64,000 bases of DNA from Chloroflexota bacterium (GTDB lineage: Bacteria; Chloroflexota; Dehalococcoidia; Lucifugimonadales; QGNO01). The position numbers were made by a program, and so were the translations under genes. Location: assembly GCA_003228195.2 (NCBI GenBank), contig QGNO01000004.1, positions 1 to 64,000 of the forward strand, written 5' to 3'. Shown here in pieces: positions 49,799 to 61,455 of this stretch. Each line of letters opens with the position of its first letter. Positions within the stretch are counted from its first letter, which is position 1. The notes beneath the pieces are model-generated. The model was not told where the DNA came from and did no database searches. It saw nothing but the letters and a program-made list of their open reading frames with translations.

Positions 49799-52700
49799 CT
49801 AAGTGCCATGTAAATATTTACTAACAGGAAGCACATTATAAGAGTCTTCCCTAATCAAACTATCAACAGCAGCTCTAGCAGTGTCTAATGAAGTAAAACA
49901 TGGTATTCGATTCTCAACAGCAGACCGGCGTATTTCGTACCCATCTCTAAGTATCGAAGCAGACCCAGTCACTGTATTAATCACTGCCTGAACTTTCCCA
50001 TCTTCAATGACATCAAGCACGTTAGGATGACCTAGTCCAAGCTTTTTAGCTACAAGAGGCACTTCTAGTCCTAGGGCTATAATCATTGCTGCGGTACCTT
50101 CAGTAGCGTACAAATCGCATCCAGATTTGGCAAGCGCATGAAGTAAATCAACCGCTTCCGGTTTATCCTTATCAGAAATACTGAGTAGAATAGGATACCC
50201 ACGACTTAGATGAAGCCCACTGGCCAAAAGAGCCTTAGCTAATGCAGGGGTAAATTCACGATCTAGTCCCATAACTTCGCCTGTCGACTTCATTTCAGGG
50301 CCCAGATATGTATCGACGCCAGCCAATTTAGACATTGAGAACACTGGTGCTTTCACTCCAACCAAATCTGATCGCTTCCACAAGCCACCGCTATACCCCT
50401 GTTCTTTCAAGGTCTTGCCAAGCACTATCTTAGTAGCGATATTTACCATTGGGACCCCGGTAACTTTTGAAAGAAATGGCACCGTACGACTGGACCTAGG
50501 GTTTGCCTCAATAACGTAAACTGTCGAGCCATCATAAACATGATCCTGGAAGTTTTCAGGATCCCTATATGGACTAGACCCAGTAATGACATATTGAATA
50601 TTAATCAAACCTTTGATTTCTAGTCCCAAAGCTATTCTTTTTGTATAGTCCTCAAGTGTCTGGACTTCTGCCGTTGTCAGGGTAAGACCAGGATATATAG
50701 CCATGGAGTCACCACTATGAACACCCGAACGTTCAACATGCTCCATGATCCCAGGAATCAATACCTCCGTCCCATCACATATCGCATCGACCTCCACTTC
50801 TCGACCTTCGAGATACTTGTCTATTAAAATCGACTTGCCCTCCACTATCTCCACTGCATTAGCGAGATAACCAACCAACTCCGAGGCATTCTGGACAATT
50901 TCCATCGCTCGACCGCCCAGGACATAACTCGGCCTCACCAAAACCGGATAACCAATGCGTTGTGCGACGTTCAGTCCTTCCTCGACATTTGTAACCGCCG
51001 CCCCAGGAGGTTGAGGAATCCCCTGCCTTGATAAGAAATTCTCGAATTTGCGTCTGTCCGCTGCTATATCTATGGCCTGTGCGGAGGATCCCAAAATCGG
51101 CATTCCAGCGCGTGCAAGGATCTGGGATAAATTGATAGCCGTTTGCCCACCAAATTGGACTACCGAAGGAGTGAATTCAATAGTGCCGGACGAATCTTCT
51201 GTACATTCATTATCTAGAATATCCAAAATGCTTTCTTCATCTAAGGGCTCAAAATAAAGCCTGTCACTCGTATCAAAATCGGTGGAAACAGTTTCCGGGT
51301 TTGAATTGACTATAATGCTGGCGGTGTTCTCCTCCTGCAAAGCCCAAGCAGCATGCACGCTACAGTAGTCAAATTCAATTCCTTGTCCTATACGAATCGG
51401 CCCACTGCCAATAACTAACGCCTTACGACCGCTTAACGGCAATGCTTCATTCTCCACTTCGTAAGTACTATAAAAATATGGTGTCTTTGCTTCAAATTCG
51501 GCCGCACAAGTATCAACCATCTTGTAAACCGGGCCAATAGCCCACTCTCGCCTCAATGCCCTTACCTGATCAGGTAATCGATCAGCCAATGTTCCGATAT
51601 ATTCATCGGAAAAACCCAGCCGCTTCGCAGTATTCATTAATTTGGGGGTCAGTGATTCAGCAAGCAATCTACGCTCCATCTCTACAATCCTCTGTAATCC
51701 TGCAAGAAACCACGGATCTATCCCCGTAGTGGCACTGAGATCTTGCAGTGAAACGGATCGCCGGAGTGCAGTCATGAGAACCCAAAGCCGTGTATCCCTA
51801 GGCTCCAAGGGCAAATCATCAATTGACTTACTATTACCATCTCGCCAAGACTTATCCTCCCAAAGCAAATTTTTTGCAGGCTGCTCCAAGGATCGTACGG
51901 CCTTTTGAAGCGCAGCTTCAAAAGTTCTATCTATCCCCATGACTTCCCCTGTGGCTTTCATTTGAACTCCTAAATTGCGTTCACCAGCAGGAAACTTATC
52001 AAAAGGCCACCTGGGAATTTTCACAACACAGTAATCGATTGTGGGTTCAAAAGCAGCCCCAGTCTTACCTGTGACCTTGTTGGATATCTCGTCCAATCGT
52101 TTACCCAAAGCAATTTTGGCAGCAACACGAGCTATAGGATAACCTGTGGCCTTACTCGCAAGGGCCGAGCTCCTACTAACCCTAGGATTAACTTCTATTA
52201 CATAGTAGGCTGAAGAGGGTTTCCTCCCACCCGAATATTCGTGCGGGGCAGCCATTGGGTGAGGTGCAAGTGCAAACTGGACGTTGCAGCCACCTTCAAC
52301 ACCCAGCTCCCTGATTATTCGAAATGAGGCACTACGAAGCATTTGATAATCTTTATCAGATAGAGTTTGAGTCGGAGCAGTAACTATGCTGTCTCCAGTA
52401 TGAACACCCATTGGATCAAGGTTTTCCATCGCACAAACCATGACGCAGTTATCTCCACCATCTCTCATTATCTCGTATTCGACTTCTTTCCATCCCAGTA
52501 AATACTTTTCCAGCAATATCTGTTGAATAGGGCTTGCCTGCAACCCAGTGCTCACAACTCCATCGAGGTATTCAGGGCTAGACACCACTCCTCCACCAGT
52601 ACCTCCCAATGTGTAAGCGGGTCGTACCACCAATGGAAATCCCATCCTCTGAGCACACGCTCTCGCTTCCTCTAGAGAGGTCACAGTCTCGCTCTCTGGC

Positions 52701-53146
52701 ACAGGCTCACCTAGATCTATAAGCAATTGCCTAAACATCGACCTGTCTTCAGCTTTCTTGATAGTGTCTAGTTGCGTCCCAAGTAATCTGACTCCGTATT
52801 TTTCCAAAATACCTGCGTCGGCAACTTCCACGGCCAGATTTAATCCGGTCTGTCCACCCAAAGTAGGCAGTAATCCCTGTGGTCTTTCTGCCCGAATGAT
52901 TCTCTCGATGACCTCTACAGTTAGCGGTTCAATATACACAACATCAGCTATTCCTTGGTCGGTCATTATCGTCGCAGGATTCGAATTTACTAATATCGTA
53001 GTAATGCCTTCTTCCCTTAAAGACCTGCACGCTTGCGACCCAGCATAGTCAAACTCAGCAGCCTGACCAATGACAATTGGGCCCGATCCAATTATTAGCA
53101 CCTTTTTGATTTCGTCAGAAATTTTAACCAATTTAATTCCTATCAT
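49799..53146 (-). CDS. carB: Carbamoyl-phosphate synthase large subunit
   Basis: About 1115 residues, full length for CarB. Two homologous ATP-grasp halves (start of each: KKVLIIGSGPIVIGQAAEFD and RKALVIGSGPIRIGQGIEFD), the oligomerisation part between, and the C-terminal MGS-like allosteric domain (about 960-1080). It makes carbamoyl phosphate from bicarbonate, ammonia and 2 ATP. The ATG at 53146 is preferred over the TTG at 53152. It is the last gene of the pyr operon, separated from carA by a membrane-protein gene. Confidence 0.96.
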   Translation of the reverse strand: MIGIKLVKISDEIKKVLIIGSGPIVIGQAAEFDYAGSQACRSLREEGITTILVNSNPATIMTDQGIADVVYIEPLTVEVIERIIRAERPQGLLPTLGGQTGLNLAVEVADAGILEKYGVRLLGTQLDTIKKAEDRSMFRQLLIDLGEPVPESETVTSLEEARACAQRMGFPLVVRPAYTLGGTGGGVVSSPEYLDGVVSTGLQASPIQQILLEKYLLGWKEVEYEIMRDGGDNCVMVCAMENLDPMGVHTGDSIVTAPTQTLSDKDYQMLRSASFRIIRELGVEGGCNVQFALAPHPMAAPHEYSGGRKPSSAYYVIEVNPRVSRSSALASKATGYPIARVAAKIALGKRLDEISNKVTGKTGAAFEPTIDYCVVKIPRWPFDKFPAGERNLGVQMKATGEVMGIDRTFEAALQKAVRSLEQPAKNLLWEDKSWRDGNSKSIDDLPLEPRDTRLWVLMTALRRSVSLQDLSATTGIDPWFLAGLQRIVEMERRLLAESLTPKLMNTAKRLGFSDEYIGTLADRLPDQVRALRREWAIGPVYKMVDTCAAEFEAKTPYFYSTYEVENEALPLSGRKALVIGSGPIRIGQGIEFDYCSVHAAWALQEENTASIIVNSNPETVSTDFDTSDRLYFEPLDEESILDILDNECTEDSSGTIEFTPSVVQFGGQTAINLSQILARAGMPILGSSAQAIDIAADRRKFENFLSRQGIPQPPGAAVTNVEEGLNVAQRIGYPVLVRPSYVLGGRAMEIVQNASELVGYLANAVEIVEGKSILIDKYLEGREVEVDAICDGTEVLIPGIMEHVERSGVHSGDSMAIYPGLTLTTAEVQTLEDYTKRIALGLEIKGLINIQYVITGSSPYRDPENFQDHVYDGSTVYVIEANPRSSRTVPFLSKVTGVPMVNIATKIVLGKTLKEQGYSGGLWKRSDLVGVKAPVFSMSKLAGVDTYLGPEMKSTGEVMGLDREFTPALAKALLASGLHLSRGYPILLSISDKDKPEAVDLLHALAKSGCDLYATEGTAAMIIALGLEVPLVAKKLGLGHPNVLDVIEDGKVQAVINTVTGSASILRDGYEIRRSAVENRIPCFTSLDTARAAVDSLIREDSYNVLPVSKYLHGT

Positions 53147-53259
53147 GACCAAAGAAAGATGACGATCACCAATTCAACATCCAAGAAAAAATTTAGTTCG
53201 GCACGAACTATCTTAACTTTCAGTCATTCTTAAGCCTAAAAACAGTAGACCAAATACTA

Positions 53260-53868
53260 CTAAGCCTTCATAAGGAAGAGACTGCCCCAAGCTGCGATAA
53301 GCAACCAAGGCATCACACTCCAAACAAGTCGCTCAGACATTAACCTGGGCATCCAAGGTTTACCTTCCGAACTCAATCCGAAATCCCTGAGACCCTGTTC
53401 CAATTCATTGTCACCCTCAGCGAGCTGTCTCGCGACCGTAGTACCTCGATTTTCAAATTTACGGCTCTGCCTGAGAAAAGTGAGATAGAGACTAGATCTC
53501 ATACCCAGTTCACGCTCTATTTCGTTGCGTCGATACTCAGCAACTCTCTGCGCCGCAAACATTCGCCTGATCAGCAGCCACCAACCAAACGTTATCAGCG
53601 AGCAAATTCCACCTATGAGTGCCAGCATTCTCGAAGTTTCTTCAATTCCTGATTGCATCATAGTGGCCTGAAAGGTTATACCTATCATGCTCAGTCCAAC
53701 TACTACCATCCCACTTACCCAAGTTCGCGCATGCAACGCTGCCCAATATGCATCGAGAAGCTCATACTCTACTAGCAACACTTGCCAACGATTTCGCGGC
53801 GGTACTTTCATAGCAACTTGTTCCGCCGGCATCGGATCATCTCCCAACTGACGTGGTTCTCTCATCAC
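53260..53868 (-). CDS. Unknown membrane protein between carA and carB
   Basis: A 202-residue protein with a polar N-terminus, two helices (about 50-70 and 83-100), a long charged helical segment (AAQRVAEYRRNEIERELGMR), and a C-terminal helix (VWSVMPWLLIAAWGSLFL). So three membrane spans with a cytoplasmic coiled-coil-like region. No family recognised. Its ATG overlaps the end of carA by 4 bases, so it is coupled to it. A membrane protein inside a pyrimidine operon is unusual; it has no visible carbamoyl-phosphate motif. Confidence 0.72.
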   Translation of the reverse strand: MMREPRQLGDDPMPAEQVAMKVPPRNRWQVLLVEYELLDAYWAALHARTWVSGMVVVGLSMIGITFQATMMQSGIEETSRMLALIGGICSLITFGWWLLIRRMFAAQRVAEYRRNEIERELGMRSSLYLTFLRQSRKFENRGTTVARQLAEGDNELEQGLRDFGLSSEGKPWMPRLMSERLVWSVMPWLLIAAWGSLFLMKA

Positions 53869-54962
53869 TTATTCACTCCTTTAACCAACGACAAAAAACT
53901 GTCGAAAAGATAGTCATTATCCCAAGGCCCAGGGGCAGCCTCAGAATGAAATTGTATTCCCATTAACGGGAAATCGTTATGCCTAATACCTTCAACCGTT
54001 CCGTCATTAAGATTTACATGGCTAACCTCCAATCCAGATGGCAATGTGTCCCCATCTACAGCAAATCCGTGATTTTGGGACGTAATATAAGTACGGCCTG
54101 TAGAAAAGTCCTTAACTGGATGATTACCTCCGTGATGCCCAAACTTCAATTTATATGTATTAGCACCCAACGCTCTTGCAATAAGTTGATGCCCCAAACA
54201 TATCCCCATCAAAGGAACCTTACCGATCATTTCTTTCAAAGCATCAATAGCATAACCCAAAAGAGCAGGGTCTCCAGGCCCAGGTGAAAATACTACCCCT
54301 GACGGATCCAAGTCCATGATAGTCTGAAAACTGCTCGTGGCCGGCACTACAGTAACGCGACAACCTCTTATTTCGAGGCTTCGCAAAATGTTGTATTTCA
54401 CACCACAATCGGCAACTACAATATGCAAGCCCCCATTTGTATCTTCGGGATTTAATCCCCAGTCGTAAGTTTGTTGAGTAGTTACAGAAGCCACGTGATC
54501 CAAATCCACGTAGCGCTTTGCACTCCGTAAGTGCTCCAGTGCCTGATCTCCGCTTAGTTCCGAGGTTATGCACCCCATCATTGCGCCCTGTGACCTTATA
54601 CGCCGGGTGACTGATCTTGTGTCCACTTCACTGATGCCTTTAACGCCCTGTTTCCCTAAATATTCATTCAATCCAACGTCACTCAAATGATGACTCGGGT
54701 ATTGACAGCTCTGCCGAACTACATATCCGGCAACCTGAATACGTTCGGATTCAACGTTGATTTCATTACAACCGTAATTCCCAATCAACGGATAGGTTGC
54801 CACAACGATTTGACCCGCATACGAAGGGTCAGTAAGAATTTCCTGATAGCCCGTCATTGATGTATTAAACACAACCTCTCCGACAGCGGTTCCCTCAGTT
54901 CCCATTGATTCACCTTGGTAAACTGACCCGTCTTCTAGAACTAGAATGGAAGCACTACTCAT
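53865..54962 (-). CDS. carA: Carbamoyl-phosphate synthase small subunit
   Basis: A 365-residue glutamine amidotransferase subunit. N-terminal domain: LVLEDGSVYQGESMG and VVFNTSMTGYQEILTDPSYA. Class I GATase domain: the nucleophile Cys in MGICLGHQLIARALG, and the His/Glu pair in MGIQFHSEAAPGPWD. It feeds ammonia to CarB. Its ATG lies 8 bases inside the end of pyrC. Confidence 0.95.
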   Translation of the reverse strand: MSSASILVLEDGSVYQGESMGTEGTAVGEVVFNTSMTGYQEILTDPSYAGQIVVATYPLIGNYGCNEINVESERIQVAGYVVRQSCQYPSHHLSDVGLNEYLGKQGVKGISEVDTRSVTRRIRSQGAMMGCITSELSGDQALEHLRSAKRYVDLDHVASVTTQQTYDWGLNPEDTNGGLHIVVADCGVKYNILRSLEIRGCRVTVVPATSSFQTIMDLDPSGVVFSPGPGDPALLGYAIDALKEMIGKVPLMGICLGHQLIARALGANTYKLKFGHHGGNHPVKDFSTGRTYITSQNHGFAVDGDTLPSGLEVSHVNLNDGTVEGIRHNDFPLMGIQFHSEAAPGPWDNDYLFDSFLSLVKGVNK

Positions 54963-56315
54963 CCAGTTTCTCCTGTTCGTATACTAAGTTCCCTCCCACA
55001 AAAGCCATAACAACCTTACCCTTCAATCGAACTCCTTCAATTGGAGTGTTCTTTCCCTTGGAATTGAACTCCTCACTTGAGACTATCCAATCTTTGTTAG
55101 GATCGAAAACGACAATATCTGCCGTTGTCCCTTTTCTCAATGTAGCTAAATCCGAATATGCATCTCCAAGTACTACAAGGGGTCCGACTGTCAACTTTGA
55201 AACAAGCGTCATTAGGTCAATTCGGTCATCGTGAACCAAGGTCATCAGCAATCCAAAAGCCGTTTCTAACCCACTGAATCCATACGCAGCATCATCATAA
55301 GTGACCAACTTATCTATAACCGTTTGCGGTGCATGATCTGTAGCAATCACATCTATAACCCCTTCGTTTAGTCCGGCTATGAGTGCTTCCACATCTTCAC
55401 GGGATCTCAAAGGAGGGTTTACTTTAGTGAATGTGTCGTACGCCTCTAAACCCAATGGCCCGTTTATAGGTCCATCTTGGTCATGCCCCAAAACCCACCT
55501 CTCATCTAGCGTTAAATGGTGCGGAGTAACCTCTGCCGTAACGTTAGCCCCTCTTTGTTTCGCCAATCGAATTAGATCGACAGAACCAGAGGTAGTAATA
55601 TGCGCCACGTGTAACCGACCGCCAGTCAATTCGGCGAGTGCTATATCTCGAGCAATTACTGACTCCTCCGCAACGGACGGCCAACCTCTCAACCCTGTGC
55701 GATTAGAAATCCATCCTTCGTTCACAGGAGAACCTTGCGACAACTCTAAATCTTCAGAATGTTGTATGACAGGCAAGGCAAGGCCACTGGAATACGCTAG
55801 GGCCTGTCGCATCAAATGTGAATCTGCCACCGGCTTCCCGTCGTCACTGAATCCGACGGCGCCCGATTGCGCCATTTCCCAAAGCTCGGCCAGTTGTTTC
55901 CCTTCGCTACCTTTGGTAACACATCCTATAGGTAGTACCCTTGCTTTTCCGGCCAAGGCCGCTTTCTGAATCACATATTCAATCGTGACAGCGTTATCCA
56001 TCGGCGGATTAGTATTAGGCATAGCGCATATCGTAGTGAACCCACCGTTGACCGCAGCAGCAACCCCGGTACTTATAGTCTCCTTATCTTCATATCCAGG
56101 CTCTCGCAAATGTGTGTGCAAATCAATAAATCCTGGGCACACTACTAAGCCATCCCCATTCAATAGTCTGCATCTCTCAGGAATATCCCCGTCCCTCAAC
56201 GGTGCACCCACATGCTTTATTAAGCCTTCATCTACCAAGATGTCGCCAAACTCATCCATCCCGGTGATCACATCTAACAGGCGAGCGTTCTTTATAAGAA
56301 AATGACCCAACTTAG

Positions 56316-56319
<4 letters not shown>
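54955..56319 (-). CDS. pyrC: Dihydroorotase
   Basis: A 454-residue class I dihydroorotase, which closes carbamoyl aspartate to dihydroorotate. Metal ligands: PGFIDLHTHLREPGYEDKET near residue 63, the His of HVAHITTSGSV and HHLTL, and the Asp of VIATDHAPQT. It overlaps pyrB and carA by 4 and 8 bases. The pattern is PyrB-PyrC as an active enzyme, not the inactive PyrC' partner, because all metal ligands are kept. Confidence 0.95.
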
Positions 56320-57955
<1,636 letters not shown>

Positions 57956-57959
57956 TTAG

Positions 57960-57993
57960 ACCCTTACCAGCCTCACAGGACTGATTTCAAGGT
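57960..57993 (-). promoter_or_regulatory. PyrR-binding hairpin (anti-antiterminator)
   Basis: Minus strand reads CCTTGAAATCAG, then TCCTGTGAGGCTGGTAAGG. Stems CCTT/AAGG and CAG/CTG close a loop with the PyrR consensus AGTCCnGnGAGGCTG. Its 3' strand GGTAAGG is complementary to the 5' arm of the terminator. Confidence 0.88.
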
Positions 57994-57995
57994 TA

Positions 57996-58027
57996 CGTAC
58001 TCGACAACTAATCATTCATCGAGTACG
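57996..58027. repeat. 9-base perfect inverted repeat in the pyr leader
   Basis: CGTACTCGA (57996-58004) and TCGAGTACG (58019-58027) flank 14 bases, between the promoter and the PyrR site. It would fold as the first stem of the leader RNA, or serve as a dyad operator. Confidence 0.6.
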
Positions 58028-58032
58028 ACTAG

Positions 58033-58062
58033 AGTATAGCATTCAATCGGACCTAGTAGCAA
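58033..58062 (-). promoter_or_regulatory. Putative pyr operon promoter
   Basis: Minus strand TTGCTA (58062-58057), 18-base spacer, TATACT (58038-58033). The transcript would start near 58026 and include the full leader with PyrR site and terminator. Confidence 0.5.
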
Positions 58063-58103
58063 TCAAATAAATCGACCTTAAACGCACTTCCAGTGACAAT
58101 AAA

Positions 58104-58135
58104 ATAGGTCCTCTCATAACGCCAAGAGGACCTAT
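58104..58135 (-). terminator. Terminator of the malic enzyme gene
   Basis: An 11-base perfect stem (58104-58114 with 58125-58135), loop of 10, then TTTTATTG on the minus strand, 25 bases after the malic enzyme stop at 58161. Confidence 0.75.
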
Positions 58136-58160
58136 CTAATTCCATAGATTGTAACTTCTG

Positions 58161-59609
58161 TTATTTAATCAATGATTCCACGCCATACGCTTTCGGGGTA
58201 CTCCTGCGTGCAACACCCGTCTTAACCGCTGCCTCAGCCACAGCCTTTGCCACCGAAACGGCCACGTTTCGATCAAATACGTTGGGAATTATATATTCTT
58301 CGTTGAGTTGGCTATCTGGAACGCTATTAGCAATAGCTTTAGCAGCAGCCAACTTCATTTCGGCATTAACTCTAGTGGCCCTGACATCTAGCATTCCTCT
58401 AAAAAATCCCGGGAAACATAGCGCATTATTAACCTGGTTTGGATAATCAGAGCGCCCGGTTGCCATCACTTTGACATACTCAGCAGCCTCTTCAGGGTAA
58501 ATCTCCGGATCTGGGTTTGCCATTGCAAAAACTATTGCATCTTTATTCATGGCCTTGACGTGGTCAACCGTAATAACGCCAGGTCCCGACAATCCTATAA
58601 ATAAATCCGCACCCGTCATCGCATCCATCAATGTGCCTTTGAAGTTATCAGGGTTGGTATTCTCCGCAAACCACTTCTTAGATTCGTTGTCACCGTAATC
58701 TCGATCCCTGTGAAGAACTCCTTGCCTATCGGCACCAACAACATCTAGCAACCCAGCGTCCATGAGCATTCGAGTAGTGGCCATCCCACCCGCTCCAACG
58801 CCAACAACCACGGCCTTCATATTCTCGATTTTTTTTCCAGTAACCTTTACAGCATTGAGGAAAGCAGCAGTGCTAGTCACCGCTGTGCCATGCTGATCGT
58901 CATGGAATACCGGTATGTCCAATTTTTCTTGCAACCTCTCTTCTATGTAGAAACAGCGTGGTGCGGAAATATCCTCAAGATTTATTCCGCCAAATCCCAC
59001 AGCGAAGTTTTCAATAGCCTCGACAATTTCATCTTGATCCTTGGTAGCCAGGCAAATCGGCCAAGCGTCAACACCCCCCAATTCCTTAAATAGCATGGCC
59101 TTGCCTTCCATTACAGGCATTGCAGCAGCTGGGCCAATATCACCTAGACCCAAAACAGCAGTGCCATCTGAGACAACAGCGACAGTATTTCCTTTGGCTG
59201 TTAAATTCCAACTCGATTCCGGATCGTCATGAATCGCCATACAAACTCGTGCGACTCCAGGCGTATAAGCCATAGACAGGTCATTCCGCGTTCTTACTGG
59301 ACTCTTGGATCGCATCTCTATCTTTCCGTTAAGGTGCAAAAGAAAAGTGGGATCAGAAACGCTAACGACATTTACGCCCGGAAGCTTCTTGAGCTTGGCA
59401 ACCATGTCCTGGCCGTGAGCGACATCACTAGCGTTAATAGTGAGATCTCGAATTACCTTATCCTGCGAAGATTGGACCAAATCAAGGGCCGATATGTCTC
59501 CGCCCATTTCACCGATAGCTGTAGTAATAGACCCGAGTTGGCCCGGCTGATTGGGATATTCCGCCCTAATAGTAACTCCATATGCGATAGCAGGGTATCT
59601 TACAGACAT
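58161..59609 (-). CDS. ACT-domain malic enzyme, copy 1
   Basis: A 482-residue NAD(P)-malic enzyme with an N-terminal ACT-type domain (about residues 9-85, [20 protein letters not shown]). It turns malate into pyruvate and CO2. Catalytic part: [20 protein letters not shown], the Lys of [19 protein letters not shown], metal site [15 protein letters not shown] and [10 protein letters not shown], and the cofactor loop [20 protein letters not shown]. The ACT domain probably binds an amino-acid effector; which one is unknown. It is downstream of a second copy in the same direction. Confidence 0.93.
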   Translation of the reverse strand: MSVRYPAIAYGVTIRAEYPNQPGQLGSITTAIGEMGGDISALDLVQSSQDKVIRDLTINASDVAHGQDMVAKLKKLPGVNVVSVSDPTFLLHLNGKIEMRSKSPVRTRNDLSMAYTPGVARVCMAIHDDPESSWNLTAKGNTVAVVSDGTAVLGLGDIGPAAAMPVMEGKAMLFKELGGVDAWPICLATKDQDEIVEAIENFAVGFGGINLEDISAPRCFYIEERLQEKLDIPVFHDDQHGTAVTSTAAFLNAVKVTGKKIENMKAVVVGVGAGGMATTRMLMDAGLLDVVGADRQGVLHRDRDYGDNESKKWFAENTNPDNFKGTLMDAMTGADLFIGLSGPGVITVDHVKAMNKDAIVFAMANPDPEIYPEEAAEYVKVMATGRSDYPNQVNNALCFPGFFRGMLDVRATRVNAEMKLAAAKAIANSVPDSQLNEEYIIPNVFDRNVAVSVAKAVAEAAVKTGVARRSTPKAYGVESLIK

Positions 59610-59691
59610 TAAAATGACTCCTTATTAGCGAAGATCAATGATACACCACAGCCAGCTAAAGGGATACAGCTTCAAAGATTCTAGTCGTCAA

Positions 59692-61140
59692 TCATGCAGG
59701 CAATCCTGCAAATTCAGTGGTCTTGCTCCTCTTTATAGGCGCCATTCCAGTCGCGCGAGCAGCTTTTGCCACCGCATTTGCAACGCCCCTAACAACAGAC
59801 CTGTCGAAAACGCTTGGGACAATGTATTCCTCATTGAGATGCCTGCGTGGCACAGCGCTAGCTATAGCCCAAGCCGCCGCCATTTTCATCTCATCATTGA
59901 CGCCTTTAGACCTAGAATCAAGGATTCCACGGAATACACCTGGAAAAGCCAAAACATTATTTATCTGATTAGGATAATCCGATCTGCCAGTAGCGATCAC
60001 CTTCACATACGGCACAGCGCTTTCGGGATTTATTTCGGGATCAGGATTAGCCATCGCAAAAACTATCGAATTCTTCGCCATAACCTTTAGATGATCAATA
60101 CTAAGTACATTGGGACCAGAAAGCCCTATAAAAACATCGGCATTGTTCATAGCACCCTTTAGGTCACCACGGAAGTTATCAATGTTCCCCTGTTCTGCAA
60201 ACCATGTTTTGCCAGAATGTCCCGCCAAATCAATTCCAGAGTGCAAAATGCCCTCTCTGTCGTACCCAATGATGCTAGATACGCCTGCCTGCTTAATCAG
60301 TTTGGCCGTTGCTAAACCTGCGGCACCCGCACCAGATATCACTACATTAATCTGATCTATCTTTTTTCCAACAACTTCTAAAGCGTTATATAAGGCTCCC
60401 AAGACAACTATTGCCGTTCCATGTTGATCATCATGAAATACCGGTATGTCCAATTCTTCTCTAAGTCTTTCCTCAATGTAAAAACAGTTTGGCGCAGCGA
60501 TATCTTCAAGATTAATTCCGCCAAACCCAGGGGAAATATGCTTAACTATTTGGATTATTTTCTCGGGATCACTGGTATTCAAACAGATTGGCCATGAGTT
60601 AACGCCTGCCAGTTCTTTGAATAACAGCGCCTTACCCTCCATAACAGGCAAGGCTGCTGCAGGACCTATGTTTCCTAATCCCAAAACTGCTGTGCCGTCG
60701 GTTACAACCGCCACAGTGTTGGATTTAGAAGTAAGCGACCACACTGCCGACGGGTCTTCATGTATAGCCATACTTACTCTAGCCACTCCAGGTGTATATG
60801 CCAACGAGAGATCGTTTCGCGTTCTAATCGGAATTTTCGAAACCATGTTGATCTTGCCACCAAGATGCAACAGGAAAGTTGGATCAGATACGCTTCTGAC
60901 GGACACACCATTAAGAACACCTACCGTACTTACTATCTCAGCACCATGATCGACATCACGTGCATTGACTGTGATGTCCCTAATCATGGTGCCAGAGTTA
61001 ATAGATACGATATCTATAGCACCTATGTCACCACCAACCATACCAATAGCAGTAGTGATAACACCCAAATGGCCAGGGATGTTTTTATAGGCTACGCGTA
61101 GTGTGACACTGTAGGCAACCGCTGGATAACGATTAGTCAT
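59692..61140 (-). CDS. ACT-domain malic enzyme, copy 2
   Basis: Also exactly 482 residues with the same ACT-plus-malic-enzyme layout: [74 protein letters not shown] and [10 protein letters not shown]. The cofactor loop is ISGAGAAGLATAKLIKQAG, different from copy 1 (GVGAGG), so the two may prefer different cofactors. They are tandem paralogues 82 bases apart and clearly diverged, so the duplication is old. Both probably share one promoter upstream of 61140. Confidence 0.93.
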   Translation of the reverse strand: MTNRYPAVAYSVTLRVAYKNIPGHLGVITTAIGMVGGDIGAIDIVSINSGTMIRDITVNARDVDHGAEIVSTVGVLNGVSVRSVSDPTFLLHLGGKINMVSKIPIRTRNDLSLAYTPGVARVSMAIHEDPSAVWSLTSKSNTVAVVTDGTAVLGLGNIGPAAALPVMEGKALLFKELAGVNSWPICLNTSDPEKIIQIVKHISPGFGGINLEDIAAPNCFYIEERLREELDIPVFHDDQHGTAIVVLGALYNALEVVGKKIDQINVVISGAGAAGLATAKLIKQAGVSSIIGYDREGILHSGIDLAGHSGKTWFAEQGNIDNFRGDLKGAMNNADVFIGLSGPNVLSIDHLKVMAKNSIVFAMANPDPEINPESAVPYVKVIATGRSDYPNQINNVLAFPGVFRGILDSRSKGVNDEMKMAAAWAIASAVPRRHLNEEYIVPSVFDRSVVRGVANAVAKAARATGMAPIKRSKTTEFAGLPA

Positions 61141-61455
61141 GTATTATGCTCATCATATGTTTCTGGATACTTCTTTCCAATATAATATTATCGTCTTACC
61201 ATAAATTCTACTAGTAAACATAACAGATAGGAAAAAGTCCACAACATCCGTTAGATATCTCAACCCATGACAAAGAGTAGATCTTCATGCAAATTAGCAG
61301 AGCTTTTATGCTACTGGACGCAAGTGAAAAACAACAACTTCCATCTCAAGTCTAATATTCCATACGATAAATCACGCTAACTTAATAATGATACCTATTG
61401 GCATTTTTTGTATGGTTTTCGTATAATCACGCCGAACTGAGCAAAGGGTAAATAC
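61141..61455. other. Divergent intergenic region
   Basis: AT-rich, about 315 bases between malic enzyme copy 2 (minus) and the CoxM-type gene (plus). A plus-strand promoter lies at 61398-61427. No ORF, repeat or RNA structure is recognised in the rest. Confidence 0.5.
61398..61427 (+). promoter_or_regulatory. Promoter of the CoxM/CoxS-type unit
   Basis: TTGGCA (61398-61403), 18-base spacer, TATAAT (61422-61427), 29 bases before the ATG at 61456. Confidence 0.6.
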
